A stretch of DNA of 9,858 nt, from contig DDCQ01000076.1 in the NCBI GenBank assembly GCA_002334915.1, positions 13,739 to 23,596 of the forward strand, read 5' to 3'. Below, one piece after another: positions 1 to 7,625 of the stretch (within the stretch, counting starts at the first letter, position 1; each line of letters begins with the position of its first letter). Source of the stretch: Porticoccaceae bacterium UBA2002. GTDB taxonomy: Bacteria > Pseudomonadota > Gammaproteobacteria > Pseudomonadales > Porticoccaceae. Made by a program: the position numbers and the translations under genes. The notes below the pieces were generated by a model, which was not told the DNA's origin, searched no databases, and saw nothing but the letters and a program-made list of their open reading frames with translations.

Positions 1-314
1 GAGTGGCGATTATCATTGGCGGCATTATTGATCAGTGCCTGCAATGGACCAAGCTCCTCTACCGCAGCCTTAATCGCTGCCTGTAGGGCCTCAATATCAG
101 TGACATCAATCTGCTGAAACCAGGGGCTGATGCCCGTCTGATTTTGCACACTGATACAGAGAGAATCCGCAGAATCTGCATCCAGATCAACAAAGGCCAC
201 CTTGGCGCCTTGAATCGAAAATGCCTCCACCATAGCAGCGCCGATACCAGTGGCACCCCCGGTGATAAATACACAGCGCCCCTCAAGACTTGGGTATTTT
301 GTTGCTTCGCCCAT
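1..314 (-). CDS. SDR-family sugar 1-dehydrogenase-like oxidoreductase, N-terminal part (cut by window edge)
   Basis: The first 104 residues of a classical short-chain dehydrogenase are present; the catalytic Ser-Tyr-Lys part lies beyond the left edge. The frame reads from ATG at 314-312 and stays open to base 1. Visible are the Rossmann motif TGGATGIG (residues 18-25), an aspartate ending strand beta-2 (Asp43, in FVDLD) that usually means NAD rather than NADP preference, the adenine-pocket Asp70, and the beta-4 motif NNAAND (96-101) followed by RH. The start (YPSLEG before the first strand) and the NNA-ND-RH pattern resemble, from memory, Caulobacter D-xylose 1-dehydrogenase and related L-arabinose/galactose dehydrogenases, which make aldonolactones in the non-phosphorylating sugar pathways. 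The usual NNAG is NNAA here. AAGAGG (327-322) lies 7 bases before the ATG. It diverges from the hydrolase/GH42 pair, which supports a sugar role. SDR membership is near certain; the substrate is a guess. Confidence 0.88.
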   Translation of the reverse strand, partial: MGEATKYPSLEGRCVFITGGATGIGAAMVEAFSIQGAKVAFVDLDADSADSLCISVQNQTGISPWFQQIDVTDIEALQAAIKAAVEELGPLQALINNAANDNRH

Positions 315-321
315 GGGACGA

Positions 322-327
322 CCTCTT
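322..327 (-). promoter_or_regulatory. Ribosome binding site of the SDR gene
   Basis: On the minus strand this reads AAGAGG, 7 bases before the ATG at 314. It fixes the start of the partial SDR, whose N-terminus then matches the usual length of family members before the first beta strand. Confidence 0.6.
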
Positions 328-370
328 ATTGTTGAAGACCGGCGTGTATTCCCCCACAGACTGCAATCAC

Positions 371-480
371 AGCCTGTCACCCCGCCTATTTATGTTTTAA
401 TATAACAGCAACCATAACGCGATTCTGAAGCAACAACAACGTCAGTCCAGAACGCGATAATAAAAACCAGCTGACAGGCT
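371..480. repeat. 9-bp inverted repeat bracketing an 8-bp direct repeat
   Basis: AGCCTGTCA at 371-379 is the exact reverse complement of TGACAGGCT at 472-480. Between them AACGCGAT occurs at 416-423 and again at 451-458. Each repeat alone could arise by chance in a spacer of this size (roughly 6% and 25% by simple counting). The nested arrangement midway between divergent genes makes a regulatory role possible but unproven. Confidence 0.4.
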
Positions 481-485
481 TTTAC

Positions 486-490
486 AGGGG
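486..490 (+). promoter_or_regulatory. Ribosome binding site supporting a GTG start
   Basis: AGGGG lies 6 bases before GTG at 497. No comparable site precedes the next in-frame ATG at 527, and starting at 527 would remove the positively charged beginning of the signal peptide. This decides for the GTG start. Confidence 0.65.
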
Positions 491-496
491 TAACAG

Positions 497-1771
497 GTGA
501 TTATCAACGGGCTGCGGATAACCGCAATGATCAGTGTAATTCTTTTTAGCAGCATTGCCATCAGTGCCGAACAACTCTATACAAACCAGCCCCCGGTGAC
601 CCCAGAATTAGCTTTTTCGGGCGCCTATGATGTGGGTGTTACTACCATCACTGCGACTGATCCCAAGCGACTAAACACTGGCAATTTTATTACCAATATA
701 GAGCGACCTCTGTTGCTGGAAGTCTGGTATCCAGCTAAGGTCTCTAAACAAGCGACACTGGCCACCTATAAAAATGTCACTCGTTTGCAGAAACCCTTTG
801 AATTGCAAGGCGATGCCTATCGTGATGCTCCGGCACTAGAAACTGGCAGCTTCCCACTGGTGATTTTTTCTCATGGCTTTACCGGTTACCGCACCCAGAT
901 GTTCTATCTTGGGGAACATCTGGCTAGCCATGGCTATGTGGTTGTGGGTATAGATCATAGAGACTCAACCAATGCTGAAATCAAGACACCAGAAGATCGC
1001 CCCGCAGGCATGATCAGCACCCTGTACAACCGCGCCCGAGACCAGCAGTTTTTACTCGACTACTTTACCGAGCAAAAGTCTCCCGTCGAGAATATTGTAG
1101 ATACAGATAAGGCCGCGATTATTGGTCATTCCATGGGCGGATTTGGCGCCTTAAATACAGTGGGTGGCTGCTTTGATTTTACCTATAAAATACTTAAAGA
1201 CTTTGGTGTTCCAGCTCCAGTGGCTCTGGTTATGCCTCTGGCCCTCAACTCCTGTTATGCCGGTCGCAATGAAATAGATCCGCGCTGGAAAGCGGTACAG
1301 CTATTTGCCCCCTGGGGTGGTGAATACAATGTGCACAGCGCCGAAGCCATGAAAAATATCACTGTACCCACTCTTTACGTGGCCGGTGATCAGGACAATA
1401 CCTCTGGTTTTTCTCAGGGCATCGAAAAGCTCTATAAGCAGACTGGCGGCGAGCACAATTATCTACTGCTATTTAAAAATGCCCGGCATAATATTGGCCC
1501 CCATCCGGCGCCAGCAGCCTCCTTTGCCACTGACTTTGAACTGGGTCACTACTTTGACCCAAGCTGGGATATAGAAACTATTAACCGGATACTGGAGCAT
1601 ATAAGTCTGGCATTTTTGGATTGCCATGTTAAGGGTGATAGTGCCAGATGCGACTATCTGCCTATGCGAGAAAATAGCCAGCAGTACCAAGGCACCCTGC
1701 ACCAGCATCGAGACCCCTGGCCCGGCTTTAAACATCTCTGGGCCAGCGGCCTGGAGTTCTACCGCAAATAA
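497..1771 (+). CDS. Exported alpha/beta hydrolase, dienelactone hydrolase/PAF-acetylhydrolase-like
   Basis: A 424-residue serine hydrolase of the alpha/beta fold, probably acting on esters in the periplasm or outside the cell. The N-terminus (Arg7, a hydrophobic run, then AISA before Glu25) is a typical Sec signal peptide with cleavage near residue 24. The core shows [10 protein letters not shown] (oxyanion region, residues 125-134), the nucleophile elbow GHSMGG (210-215, Ser212), a likely acid in AGDQD (Asp298 or Asp300) and His331 in ARHNIG. The C-terminal helix with WDIETINRI and [11 protein letters not shown] is typical of the predicted dienelactone hydrolase group (COG4188-like). Cysteines at 225, 253, 376 and 385 could form disulfides, in line with export. 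It starts at GTG and ends 17 bp before the GH42 gene, so the two are probably cotranscribed. The substrate is unknown; a carbohydrate ester is an inference from the neighbour only. Confidence 0.85.
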   Translation: MIINGLRITAMISVILFSSIAISAEQLYTNQPPVTPELAFSGAYDVGVTTITATDPKRLNTGNFITNIERPLLLEVWYPAKVSKQATLATYKNVTRLQKPFELQGDAYRDAPALETGSFPLVIFSHGFTGYRTQMFYLGEHLASHGYVVVGIDHRDSTNAEIKTPEDRPAGMISTLYNRARDQQFLLDYFTEQKSPVENIVDTDKAAIIGHSMGGFGALNTVGGCFDFTYKILKDFGVPAPVALVMPLALNSCYAGRNEIDPRWKAVQLFAPWGGEYNVHSAEAMKNITVPTLYVAGDQDNTSGFSQGIEKLYKQTGGEHNYLLLFKNARHNIGPHPAPAASFATDFELGHYFDPSWDIETINRILEHISLAFLDCHVKGDSARCDYLPMRENSQQYQGTLHQHRDPWPGFKHLWASGLEFYRK

Positions 1772-1788
1772 TTAAACAGAGTAACCCT

Positions 1789-3753
1789 ATGTTTGGAGTC
1801 TGTTATTACCCAGAGCACTGGCCCCAGTCCCAATGGGACGAAGACGCAACCATGATGGCCGAGCTGGGTTTAACCTATGTGCGTATTGGCGAATTTGCCT
1901 GGTCGAGACTGGAACCCAACCCAGGGGAATATAACTTTGACTGGCTGGATGATGCTGTCGACTGCCTAACTAATGCCGGGCTGAAAGTGGTAATGGGCAC
2001 CCCCACTGCCACTCCTCCAAAATGGCTGATTGATCAGCACCCGGAAATATTACCTGTAGACCCGGATACTGGCCGTACCAGAGGCTTTGGCTCTCGGCGT
2101 CACTATGACTTTTCCAGTGCTGTCTATCTGCGCGAATCCATGCGCATTACCGAGGCTCTGGCCAAACGCTATGGCAACCATAACCATGTGGTGGGCTGGC
2201 AGACTGATAACGAACTTTGCTGCCATGATACAGCTCTTAGCAGCTCAGACCTTGCCCGAGAGGGATTCCAAGACTGGTGTCGTCAGCGTTACAGCAATAT
2301 AGACAAGCTAAATAGCGACTGGGGCAATGTGTTCTGGTCTATGGAATATCGGGATTTTACCGAGATAGAACTGCCCATAGGCGCGGTCACCGAAACCAGT
2401 CCCGCCCATCGTTTGGCCTATCGCCGCTTCTCCTCCGATCAGGTGATCGCCTACCACAACCCAATGGTGGAGATAATTCGCCAGCATGCCCCGGGCAAAT
2501 TTATTACCCATAATTTTATTCCCATGAATGAAACCGCGGTGGATAACTTTGCCCTAGCCGCGCCCCTGGATTTCACTAGTTATGATAATTACCCATTAGG
2601 CCGCACCGATCTGCTACTAAATGGTGCCCCCAAAGAACAGTTACAGCGCTATATGCGCACTGGGCATCCAGACTTTGCCACCTATTATCATGACCAAACC
2701 CGCGGCCTGTTAAACCGCGGATTCTGGGTGATGGAACAGCAGCCCGGACCAGTGAACTGGGCCAATAATAACCCGCGCCCCGCTCCGGGTATGATTCGCT
2801 TCTGGACACTGGAAGCCTTTGCCCATGGTGCCGACTGTGTCTGTTATTTCCGTTGGCGACAGGCGCCCTTTGCCCAAGAGCAAATGCATGCCGGGCTATT
2901 GCGCCCCGACAACTCTAAGACCGAAGCCTGGCCAGAAGCCGAGCAAGCAATGGCTGAAGTGGCTGCATTAGATATTGGCAACCAGCCTCTACAACCAGCC
3001 TCTGTGGCTATTATCACCGGCACCGAGGGACTCTGGGTCAGTGATATAGAAAAACAGGGCGAGGCCTATGAGTTTAATCAGGTGCAGCTGTCCTACTACA
3101 GCGCCCTCAGAGAGCTGGGTGTCAATATTGACTTTATCTCGGTGGATTCTGACTTCGCGCCCTACTCAATTATTATTGCTCCCAGCCTACCGATCGTTGA
3201 TCAAGACTTTGTGGATAAATGCAAAGCCAGCAGTGCGCAGTTTATTTTTGGCCCCAGAGCTGGCGCCAAAACCTCAGAGTTTGGCTACCCAGACACATTG
3301 CCGCCGGGACTATTGCAGCAGCTAATTCCCATTCGGGTACTATCCGTTGAGACATTGCGCGCCGACTGTACTGAGGATTTAAACTGGAATAATCAGCAAT
3401 ACCAGAGTGGCAGCTGGCGAGAACAATTAGATGCGGCAGAAACAACAGTGCTGGCACGCTATGAAGATAACCAGCCTGCCGTGGTAACTCAGGGCAGGTT
3501 CACCTATATAGGCACCTTGACCGACCGCGAATTCTTGCTGGATTTTTTCCAGCAGTATTGCCAGCAAGCGAATATCCAGACCTTTAGATTTGGCGAAGAT
3601 ATCAGGGTGTGCCAGAGAGGCGATCTGATATTTGCCTTTAACTACTCAGATCAATCTCAGGAACTGCCACTAGATTCTGATACCAGCCTAATGCTGGGAA
3701 GCGCCCATATAGAACCCCATGGCGTTACAGTCTGGCGGCCCTCTGGCACCTAA
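1789..3753 (+). CDS. GH42 beta-galactosidase
   Basis: A 654-residue glycoside hydrolase family 42 enzyme, close to the usual 650-690. It starts with the family hallmark [11 protein letters not shown], has no signal peptide and should act in the cytoplasm on imported galactosides. The acid/base is Glu142 in WQTDNE and the nucleophile is Glu316 in [14 protein letters not shown]; these correspond to Glu141 and Glu312 of the Thermus A4 enzyme. The catalytic barrel spans about 1-385, followed by a flavodoxin-like trimerisation domain (about 395-590) and a small beta domain to the end. The metal-binding cysteine cluster of the Thermus enzyme appears missing: GSRRHYDF has Asp in place of Cys, and no C-x-C-x-x-C follows Glu142. 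The upstream site is weak (AGAG about 9 bases before ATG), so translation may be coupled to the hydrolase. Beta-D-galactoside is the family norm; some members prefer alpha-L-arabinopyranosides or galacto-oligosaccharides. Confidence 0.96.
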   Translation: MFGVCYYPEHWPQSQWDEDATMMAELGLTYVRIGEFAWSRLEPNPGEYNFDWLDDAVDCLTNAGLKVVMGTPTATPPKWLIDQHPEILPVDPDTGRTRGFGSRRHYDFSSAVYLRESMRITEALAKRYGNHNHVVGWQTDNELCCHDTALSSSDLAREGFQDWCRQRYSNIDKLNSDWGNVFWSMEYRDFTEIELPIGAVTETSPAHRLAYRRFSSDQVIAYHNPMVEIIRQHAPGKFITHNFIPMNETAVDNFALAAPLDFTSYDNYPLGRTDLLLNGAPKEQLQRYMRTGHPDFATYYHDQTRGLLNRGFWVMEQQPGPVNWANNNPRPAPGMIRFWTLEAFAHGADCVCYFRWRQAPFAQEQMHAGLLRPDNSKTEAWPEAEQAMAEVAALDIGNQPLQPASVAIITGTEGLWVSDIEKQGEAYEFNQVQLSYYSALRELGVNIDFISVDSDFAPYSIIIAPSLPIVDQDFVDKCKASSAQFIFGPRAGAKTSEFGYPDTLPPGLLQQLIPIRVLSVETLRADCTEDLNWNNQQYQSGSWREQLDAAETTVLARYEDNQPAVVTQGRFTYIGTLTDREFLLDFFQQYCQQANIQTFRFGEDIRVCQRGDLIFAFNYSDQSQELPLDSDTSLMLGSAHIEPHGVTVWRPSGT

Positions 3754-3758
3754 TTACA

Positions 3759-4853
3759 TTATGCGACTTCACTGCGGGCTTTGATAACTTTGACCACACC
3801 TAAAGTACAGATAGGAATAATATAAACCAGAGCGAAACCCACCGAAAGTGACGAATATCCCTTAGCCACTAAGGCCACTATACCCAGTGAACCGATAAGT
3901 CCTCCGAGCATTAGGGTCGCAACGCCAATAGCAGCTTTGGCACGCTGACTCAGAGTCTTATCCCCACTTGGACTAATCACCGCCTCGATACGCTCGATAA
4001 TGCCCTGCACCAATCCAGCTCCGGTCTCCACCAGAGTACCCAACAGCGCCACGAGGAAAATCCCCAGTAACAATGGCGTTGTATATTTCGAGATCATCCA
4101 GTAGTTCGGAACCGGTTGCTCCAACACCTCCGGGTAGCCAGCCGCATAGCTGATATGGAAAAGCACCGCGGGTACCATAACCACAACACCGGTAATAATA
4201 CCGGCCAACAAAGCTTCGCGCCGCGTCTGGATCGCCCGAGTGGAAAATAGCAATACAGGTGCAAGGGCTAAGTTGTACATGGCATAGAGAATACCCCCCT
4301 GCAGCCAACCGGGTTCAATGCCACCGTGAGTTAACGACTGCAAGATATCAATCTCACTGTTATTGAGTATCGCAATAAAATAATAGCCAAATATAAGGTA
4401 CATGCCGATCGACCATAGCGTCAGTACTTTCTCCACTGCTTCGCGCCCGAAATACACCAACGCAACCACCAGTACTAAAACGCCAACCATACCTATATAG
4501 CTGGATATGCCAAACTCCTGCTCAAGTATATTGCCCGCGGCTGAGCCTACCACGCCAAGAACCAACAAAAATAACAACAGGTACAGAACTTCAAAGCACA
4601 CCCAGAATGGACCAATAAGCCGTTTAAAAAAGGTCCTGTAATCATATGCCTGAAAGATACGAGCAAATTCATAGGTGCAGGCGAGTACCAGCGCAAATAC
4701 GCAGGCTGCAACCAAGGTTCCGAATAGACCTCCCAATAGCCCATAGCGAGTGAAAAACTCAATAACCTCGCGTCCAGTGCCATAACCACCGCCCATAACC
4801 ACAGAGACAAAGACCGCGGCAGGTACGATGTAGACCTGAAATATTCGATTCAT
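3759..4853 (-). CDS. YkvI-like integral membrane protein, putative transporter
   Basis: A 364-residue, very hydrophobic protein with about ten membrane segments (roughly 7-21, 40-61, 85-107, 117-135, 145-163, 183-204, 213-234, 258-280, 304-330 and 338-356). The signature GGGYGTGREVIEFF (21-34), a glycine-rich break in the first helix followed by a charged Arg-Glu pair, matches the YkvI group of uncharacterised membrane proteins (COG3949), thought to share the APC/LeuT-type fold. Length is normal for the group. The start at 4853 has a strong site, AGAGGGAG, 5 bases upstream. It is the last gene of the minus-strand series, 80 bp after the acyl-CoA dehydrogenase, and has its own possible promoter/operator (palindrome at 4875-4886). 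It converges on the GH42 gene with 5 bp between stops. Substrate unknown; family assignment is from motif memory, not a search. Confidence 0.72.
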   Translation of the reverse strand: MNRIFQVYIVPAAVFVSVVMGGGYGTGREVIEFFTRYGLLGGLFGTLVAACVFALVLACTYEFARIFQAYDYRTFFKRLIGPFWVCFEVLYLLLFLLVLGVVGSAAGNILEQEFGISSYIGMVGVLVLVVALVYFGREAVEKVLTLWSIGMYLIFGYYFIAILNNSEIDILQSLTHGGIEPGWLQGGILYAMYNLALAPVLLFSTRAIQTRREALLAGIITGVVVMVPAVLFHISYAAGYPEVLEQPVPNYWMISKYTTPLLLGIFLVALLGTLVETGAGLVQGIIERIEAVISPSGDKTLSQRAKAAIGVATLMLGGLIGSLGIVALVAKGYSSLSVGFALVYIIPICTLGVVKVIKARSEVA

Positions 4854-4858
4854 TGCTA

Positions 4859-4867
4859 CTCCCTCTT
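4859..4867 (-). promoter_or_regulatory. Strong ribosome binding site of the YkvI-like gene
   Basis: Minus-strand AAGAGGGAG lies 5 bases before the ATG at 4853, stronger than the sites before most other genes here. It supports the chosen start. Confidence 0.6.
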
Positions 4868-4874
4868 GTTAATG

Positions 4875-4886
4875 GACTATATAGTC
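4875..4886. promoter_or_regulatory. 12-bp perfect palindrome upstream of the YkvI-like gene (candidate operator)
   Basis: GACTATATAGTC is a perfect palindrome in the 80-bp gap between the acyl-CoA dehydrogenase stop and the YkvI-like start, 8 bp upstream of the ribosome binding site. Read on the minus strand it contains TATAGT, a fair -10 element, with TGACCA about 18 bases further upstream as a weak -35. An operator over a -10 box is therefore possible. A 12-bp palindrome is expected by chance in about 2% of gaps this size. Confidence 0.4.
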
Positions 4887-4933
4887 TGTTGCCATCATTT
4901 GGTCATCAGGCTGTTAATTGATTGGCAGTCATT

Positions 4934-6100
4934 TCACACTTCGCTGAGTAATTCACGAGCAATAATAAGCCTCTGAATTTCACTGGTTCCCTCGTAAATA
5001 GAGGTCACTCGCACATCGCGAGAAAAACGCTCTAGCGGACAGTCTTGGGTATAACCCATACCACCGAGTAATTGCTGAGCGGTGTAGCAGACTTTGTTGC
5101 CAGTTTCTGTGGCATGAAGTTTGGCCATAGCTGCTGCCTTATTAAACGGCTTGCCACTGTGCTTTAAATAAGCAGCGTTCATTATTAATAAGCGTGACGC
5201 CTCGAGTTGCGTGTAGGCATCCGATATCATCCATTGCAGACCCTGGAAGCTAGCGAGGCTACGCCCAAACTGCTCTCGCTCTATGCAGTATTTACGCGCG
5301 TAATCCATCGCCGCACAACCTATGCCCAGCGCTAAAGAGCCAATACCAATTCGCCCCCCTGCTAACTCAGTCACGGCAATACGAAAACCGTCATTTAACT
5401 CACCCATCAAAGCTGAACTGGGGATGCGGCAGTTATCAAAACTCACCATATTGGTGCTCGAGGCATGCTGGCCCATTTTTTGTTCGGCTTTGCCTATGGT
5501 TAGACCCGGTGTATTGGCCTCGACTAAGAAACAGGAAATACCTTTGCCGCTCGGCGCATCGGCATCCGTTACCGCCCATACTACAAACAGGCCGGAATAT
5601 TCTGCGCTAGTTATCCATGCCTTAATGCCATTGATAACCCAGTGATCACCGTCTTTTACTGCCTTTGTTTTCATTGCTGCAGGATCAGAGCCAGCGCCTT
5701 GTTCAGATAAACAAAAACTCCCTGCCGCATAGTCACCGGATGAGAGCTTAGGTAAATACTGTTGCTTTTGCTCTTCATTAGCCACGGCTTGAATCACTTC
5801 ACCGACCATATTGGTCACCGACATAGTAACGGCAGTTGCCGCGCAGGCTTTGGCTATTTCTGTAATCGCCACACTAAAGGACACCACACCGGCATCACTT
5901 CCTCCATAGTCTGCACTCACATTTAGACCCATAAAACCGAGCTCAGCGAGCATTTTAAGGTTGGCTAAAAATAACTCTCGGTTGATAGGGGGGTCCTCAT
6001 CTCGATCAAGCTGTGCGGCAATCGGCTCGAGCTCAGCGACTGCAAACTTTCGCGCCAAATCTTGAATTAGGTATTGCTCTTCTGTTAAGGCCAATTGCAT
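4934..6100 (-). CDS. Acyl-CoA dehydrogenase, short/branched-chain type
   Basis: A 388-residue FAD enzyme that makes the trans-2,3 double bond in an acyl-CoA and passes electrons to ETF. Length is standard for the family. The first signature FCLSEQGAGSD (129-139) packs against the flavin, WVINGIKAWITSA (154-166) follows, then QFGRSLASFQGLQ (277-289), QLLGGMGYTQD (343-353) and the C-terminal YEGTSEIQRLIIAREL (369-384). Glu370 is placed as in short- and medium-chain dehydrogenases, where it is the catalytic base; isovaleryl-CoA and long-chain enzymes carry theirs elsewhere. A butyryl-, isobutyryl- or 2-methylbutyryl-CoA substrate is possible. No signal peptide; cytosolic. The ribosome binding site is modest (AGAGAAG, 7 bases before ATG). 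It sits 131 bp after the amidohydrolase gene and may have its own promoter. Family certain; chain specificity uncertain. Confidence 0.95.
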   Translation of the reverse strand: MQLALTEEQYLIQDLARKFAVAELEPIAAQLDRDEDPPINRELFLANLKMLAELGFMGLNVSADYGGSDAGVVSFSVAITEIAKACAATAVTMSVTNMVGEVIQAVANEEQKQQYLPKLSSGDYAAGSFCLSEQGAGSDPAAMKTKAVKDGDHWVINGIKAWITSAEYSGLFVVWAVTDADAPSGKGISCFLVEANTPGLTIGKAEQKMGQHASSTNMVSFDNCRIPSSALMGELNDGFRIAVTELAGGRIGIGSLALGIGCAAMDYARKYCIEREQFGRSLASFQGLQWMISDAYTQLEASRLLIMNAAYLKHSGKPFNKAAAMAKLHATETGNKVCYTAQQLLGGMGYTQDCPLERFSRDVRVTSIYEGTSEIQRLIIARELLSEV

Positions 6101-6197
6101 TCTTGTGCTTCTCTGTTCATTGATTAGTGGCTATGTACTTTTCTTCTACTATCTGCAGTTTCTCTAAAGCTACTCGTATGATTAATTATCGTTATAT

Positions 6198-6211
6198 GCT
6201 TACCGGTAGGC
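6198..6211. repeat. Imperfect 14-bp palindrome around TACCGGTA
   Basis: GCTTACCGGTAGGC has a perfect TACCGGTA core (6201-6208) with one mismatched pair outside it. It lies between the amidohydrolase stop (6232) and the acyl-CoA dehydrogenase start (6100), about 97 bp upstream of the latter. No T-run follows on the minus strand, so it is not a standard intrinsic terminator; a binding site is the other option. Confidence 0.3.
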
Positions 6212-6231
6212 TTTAGCATAGACAAAGAAAA

Positions 6232-7518
6232 CTATTCTGCTTTATATATCGTGCCATTTTTCATCACGAAATTAATATTTTCTAATAGCGTAATATCCTC
6301 AATCGGATCGCCCTTAACCGCGACCACATCGGCATATTTACCAACGCTAATCGATCCCAGTTGATCACTTTCGCCCAGTAGGTCGGCGGCGCTTTTTGTC
6401 GCTGCAAGAATCGCCTCCATGGGTGGCATTCCTGCTTCTACCATCAACGCAAACTCTTGAGCATTATCACCATGGGCTGATACGCCAGTGTCTGTGCCAA
6501 AAGCGATCTTCACTCCCGCCTTGTAGGCGCGGCCAAATGTATCCTGTATCTGCGGTCCAATCCGTGCGGCTTTGGGTCTGACTATTTGTGGAAAATAGCC
6601 ATCAATCTTAGCTTTTTGCGCTACAAAATCACCCGCAAGTATGGTTGCCACCAAATAGGTGTCATGCTTTTTCATCAGCACCATAGTATCGGCATCCATC
6701 AATGTTCCATGTTCTATACTAGAGACGCCAGCACGAATCGCTCGCTGCATACCCTCAACACCATGGGCATGAGCAGCAACTTTGAATCCATAAGAGTCCG
6801 CAGTGGTGACAATAGCCTCGATTTCATCATCGAATAACTGTGGACTGTGCGAATGTTTAGACAGATCTAGTACTCCGCCCGTGACCATAATTTTAATTAG
6901 ATCCACGCCATTTTTATAACGTTGGCGAACAGCCTTGCGGGCATCCGCTACACTGTTAACAATACCCTCGACAGGACCAGGGTCACCCCGCAGATCTGCC
7001 CGCCAACCATTAGTAGGATCGTCGTGCCCGCCGGTACTTGATAAGGGCCTTCCTGAAGCAAATACCCGTGGCCCAATCACTAAGCCTTTATTAATCGCTT
7101 TGCGTAAGGCGACTGCAACCCCGAACCGATCGCCAAGATCACGCACAGTGGTAAAACCTGCCATTAGCGTAAGCTCCGCATGTCGGGCGGCTAAGTAGGC
7201 TAAGTCAGGGGCTCCAAGCGTTACTTTTTCTAATTCATAGGCAGCCGATAAAGCGATCATTAGGTGGACATGCATATCTATCAGTCCCGGCAAACAGGTG
7301 TATTCGGATAAATCGACAACCTGGGCATCGCCCTTATAATGGCCGCCTGAACGAATAGCACTGATGCGCTGATGGTCAACGGTTATCAGCTGTCCCGATA
7401 GCACCTTTCGAGCCTCTACATCAATTAGCTTTCCACATTTCAAAACCGTTTGCTGATCAGCAAAAACAGGTTGCATATTAAGAAGCAAAAATGGCAAAAC
7501 ATAGATAAGATATTTCAT
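6232..7518 (-). CDS. Exported metal-dependent amidohydrolase, prolidase/imidazolonepropionase-like
   Basis: A 428-residue amidohydrolase-superfamily enzyme with a Sec signal peptide (KYLIYVLPFLLLNMQPVFA, cleavage near residue 20), so probably periplasmic. All ligands of a binuclear metal centre are visible: HVH (His83, His85) after the first strand, Lys209 in LIKIMVTGG (probably carboxylated), His250 in AHAHG, His270 in SIEHG and Asp343 in FGTDTG. The C-terminal GSISVGKYADVVAVKGDP is typical of the group (COG1228-like). Characterised relatives such as Sgx9260b and Cc2672 cleave the C-terminal residue from acyl-amino acids or dipeptides (proline or basic residues); the substrate here is open. 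An upstream in-frame ATG at 7743 would run into the symporter gene and bury the signal peptide, so I use 7518, which has AGAGGGG 6 bases ahead. The stop is TAG. Confidence 0.9.
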   Translation of the reverse strand: MKYLIYVLPFLLLNMQPVFADQQTVLKCGKLIDVEARKVLSGQLITVDHQRISAIRSGGHYKGDAQVVDLSEYTCLPGLIDMHVHLMIALSAAYELEKVTLGAPDLAYLAARHAELTLMAGFTTVRDLGDRFGVAVALRKAINKGLVIGPRVFASGRPLSSTGGHDDPTNGWRADLRGDPGPVEGIVNSVADARKAVRQRYKNGVDLIKIMVTGGVLDLSKHSHSPQLFDDEIEAIVTTADSYGFKVAAHAHGVEGMQRAIRAGVSSIEHGTLMDADTMVLMKKHDTYLVATILAGDFVAQKAKIDGYFPQIVRPKAARIGPQIQDTFGRAYKAGVKIAFGTDTGVSAHGDNAQEFALMVEAGMPPMEAILAATKSAADLLGESDQLGSISVGKYADVVAVKGDPIEDITLLENINFVMKNGTIYKAE

Positions 7519-7625
7519 TGCTTTCCCCTCTAAACAAGGCTTTAAAATTTTGCTGTGACCCGAGTGGAGGCCGAACTGTCTGTTATAGTAAAGCAACACA
7601 CCATTAGCCCAATACCCGCAATAGG
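7519..7625 (-). promoter_or_regulatory. Gap between symporter and amidohydrolase genes, possible weak promoter
   Basis: This 107-bp gap contains, on the minus strand, TTGGGC and then TATAAC about 19 bases later (around 7570-7600). This is a poor but possible sigma-70 promoter for the amidohydrolase. No terminator hairpin with a T-run is visible after the symporter stop, so read-through from upstream is also possible. Confidence 0.2.
7525..7531 (-). promoter_or_regulatory. Ribosome binding site deciding the amidohydrolase start
   Basis: Minus-strand AGAGGGG stands 6 bases before the ATG at 7518, directly ahead of the signal peptide. It argues against the longer reading frame that begins at 7743 inside the symporter gene. 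Confidence 0.7.

Larger units (their letters stand above)
315..496. promoter_or_regulatory. Divergent promoter region between SDR and hydrolase/GH42 genes
   Basis: This 182-bp spacer must hold the promoters for both the leftward SDR and the rightward hydrolase gene. Its centre (about 388-410) is a run of A/T including TTTTAATATAAC, a plausible unwinding or -10 region, but I cannot assign a convincing -35/-10 pair on either strand. A 9-bp perfect inverted repeat (AGCCTGTCA at 371-379 and TGACAGGCT at 472-480) brackets an 8-bp direct repeat AACGCGAT (416-423 and 451-458, 35 bp apart). These are candidate operator half-sites for a shared regulator. No regulator gene is visible in the window. Confidence 0.45.

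Noticed and set aside
59..286. 75-codon frame on the minus strand inside the SDR region
   Set aside because: It is in another frame over the well-supported SDR reading and has no recognisable motif.
3721..3765. Possible terminator from CTGGC repeats near the GH42 stop
   Set aside because: The CTGGCGGCC/CTCTGGC copies are direct rather than inverted and no T-run follows.
3973..4308. 111-codon minus-strand frame inside the YkvI-like gene
   Set aside because: It is a shifted frame within a gene whose own frame has consistent membrane segments and a family motif; its composition shows no protein-like pattern.
5322..5645. 107-codon plus-strand frame opposite the acyl-CoA dehydrogenase
   Set aside because: It is antisense to a highly conserved enzyme, with no ribosome binding site or recognisable domain.
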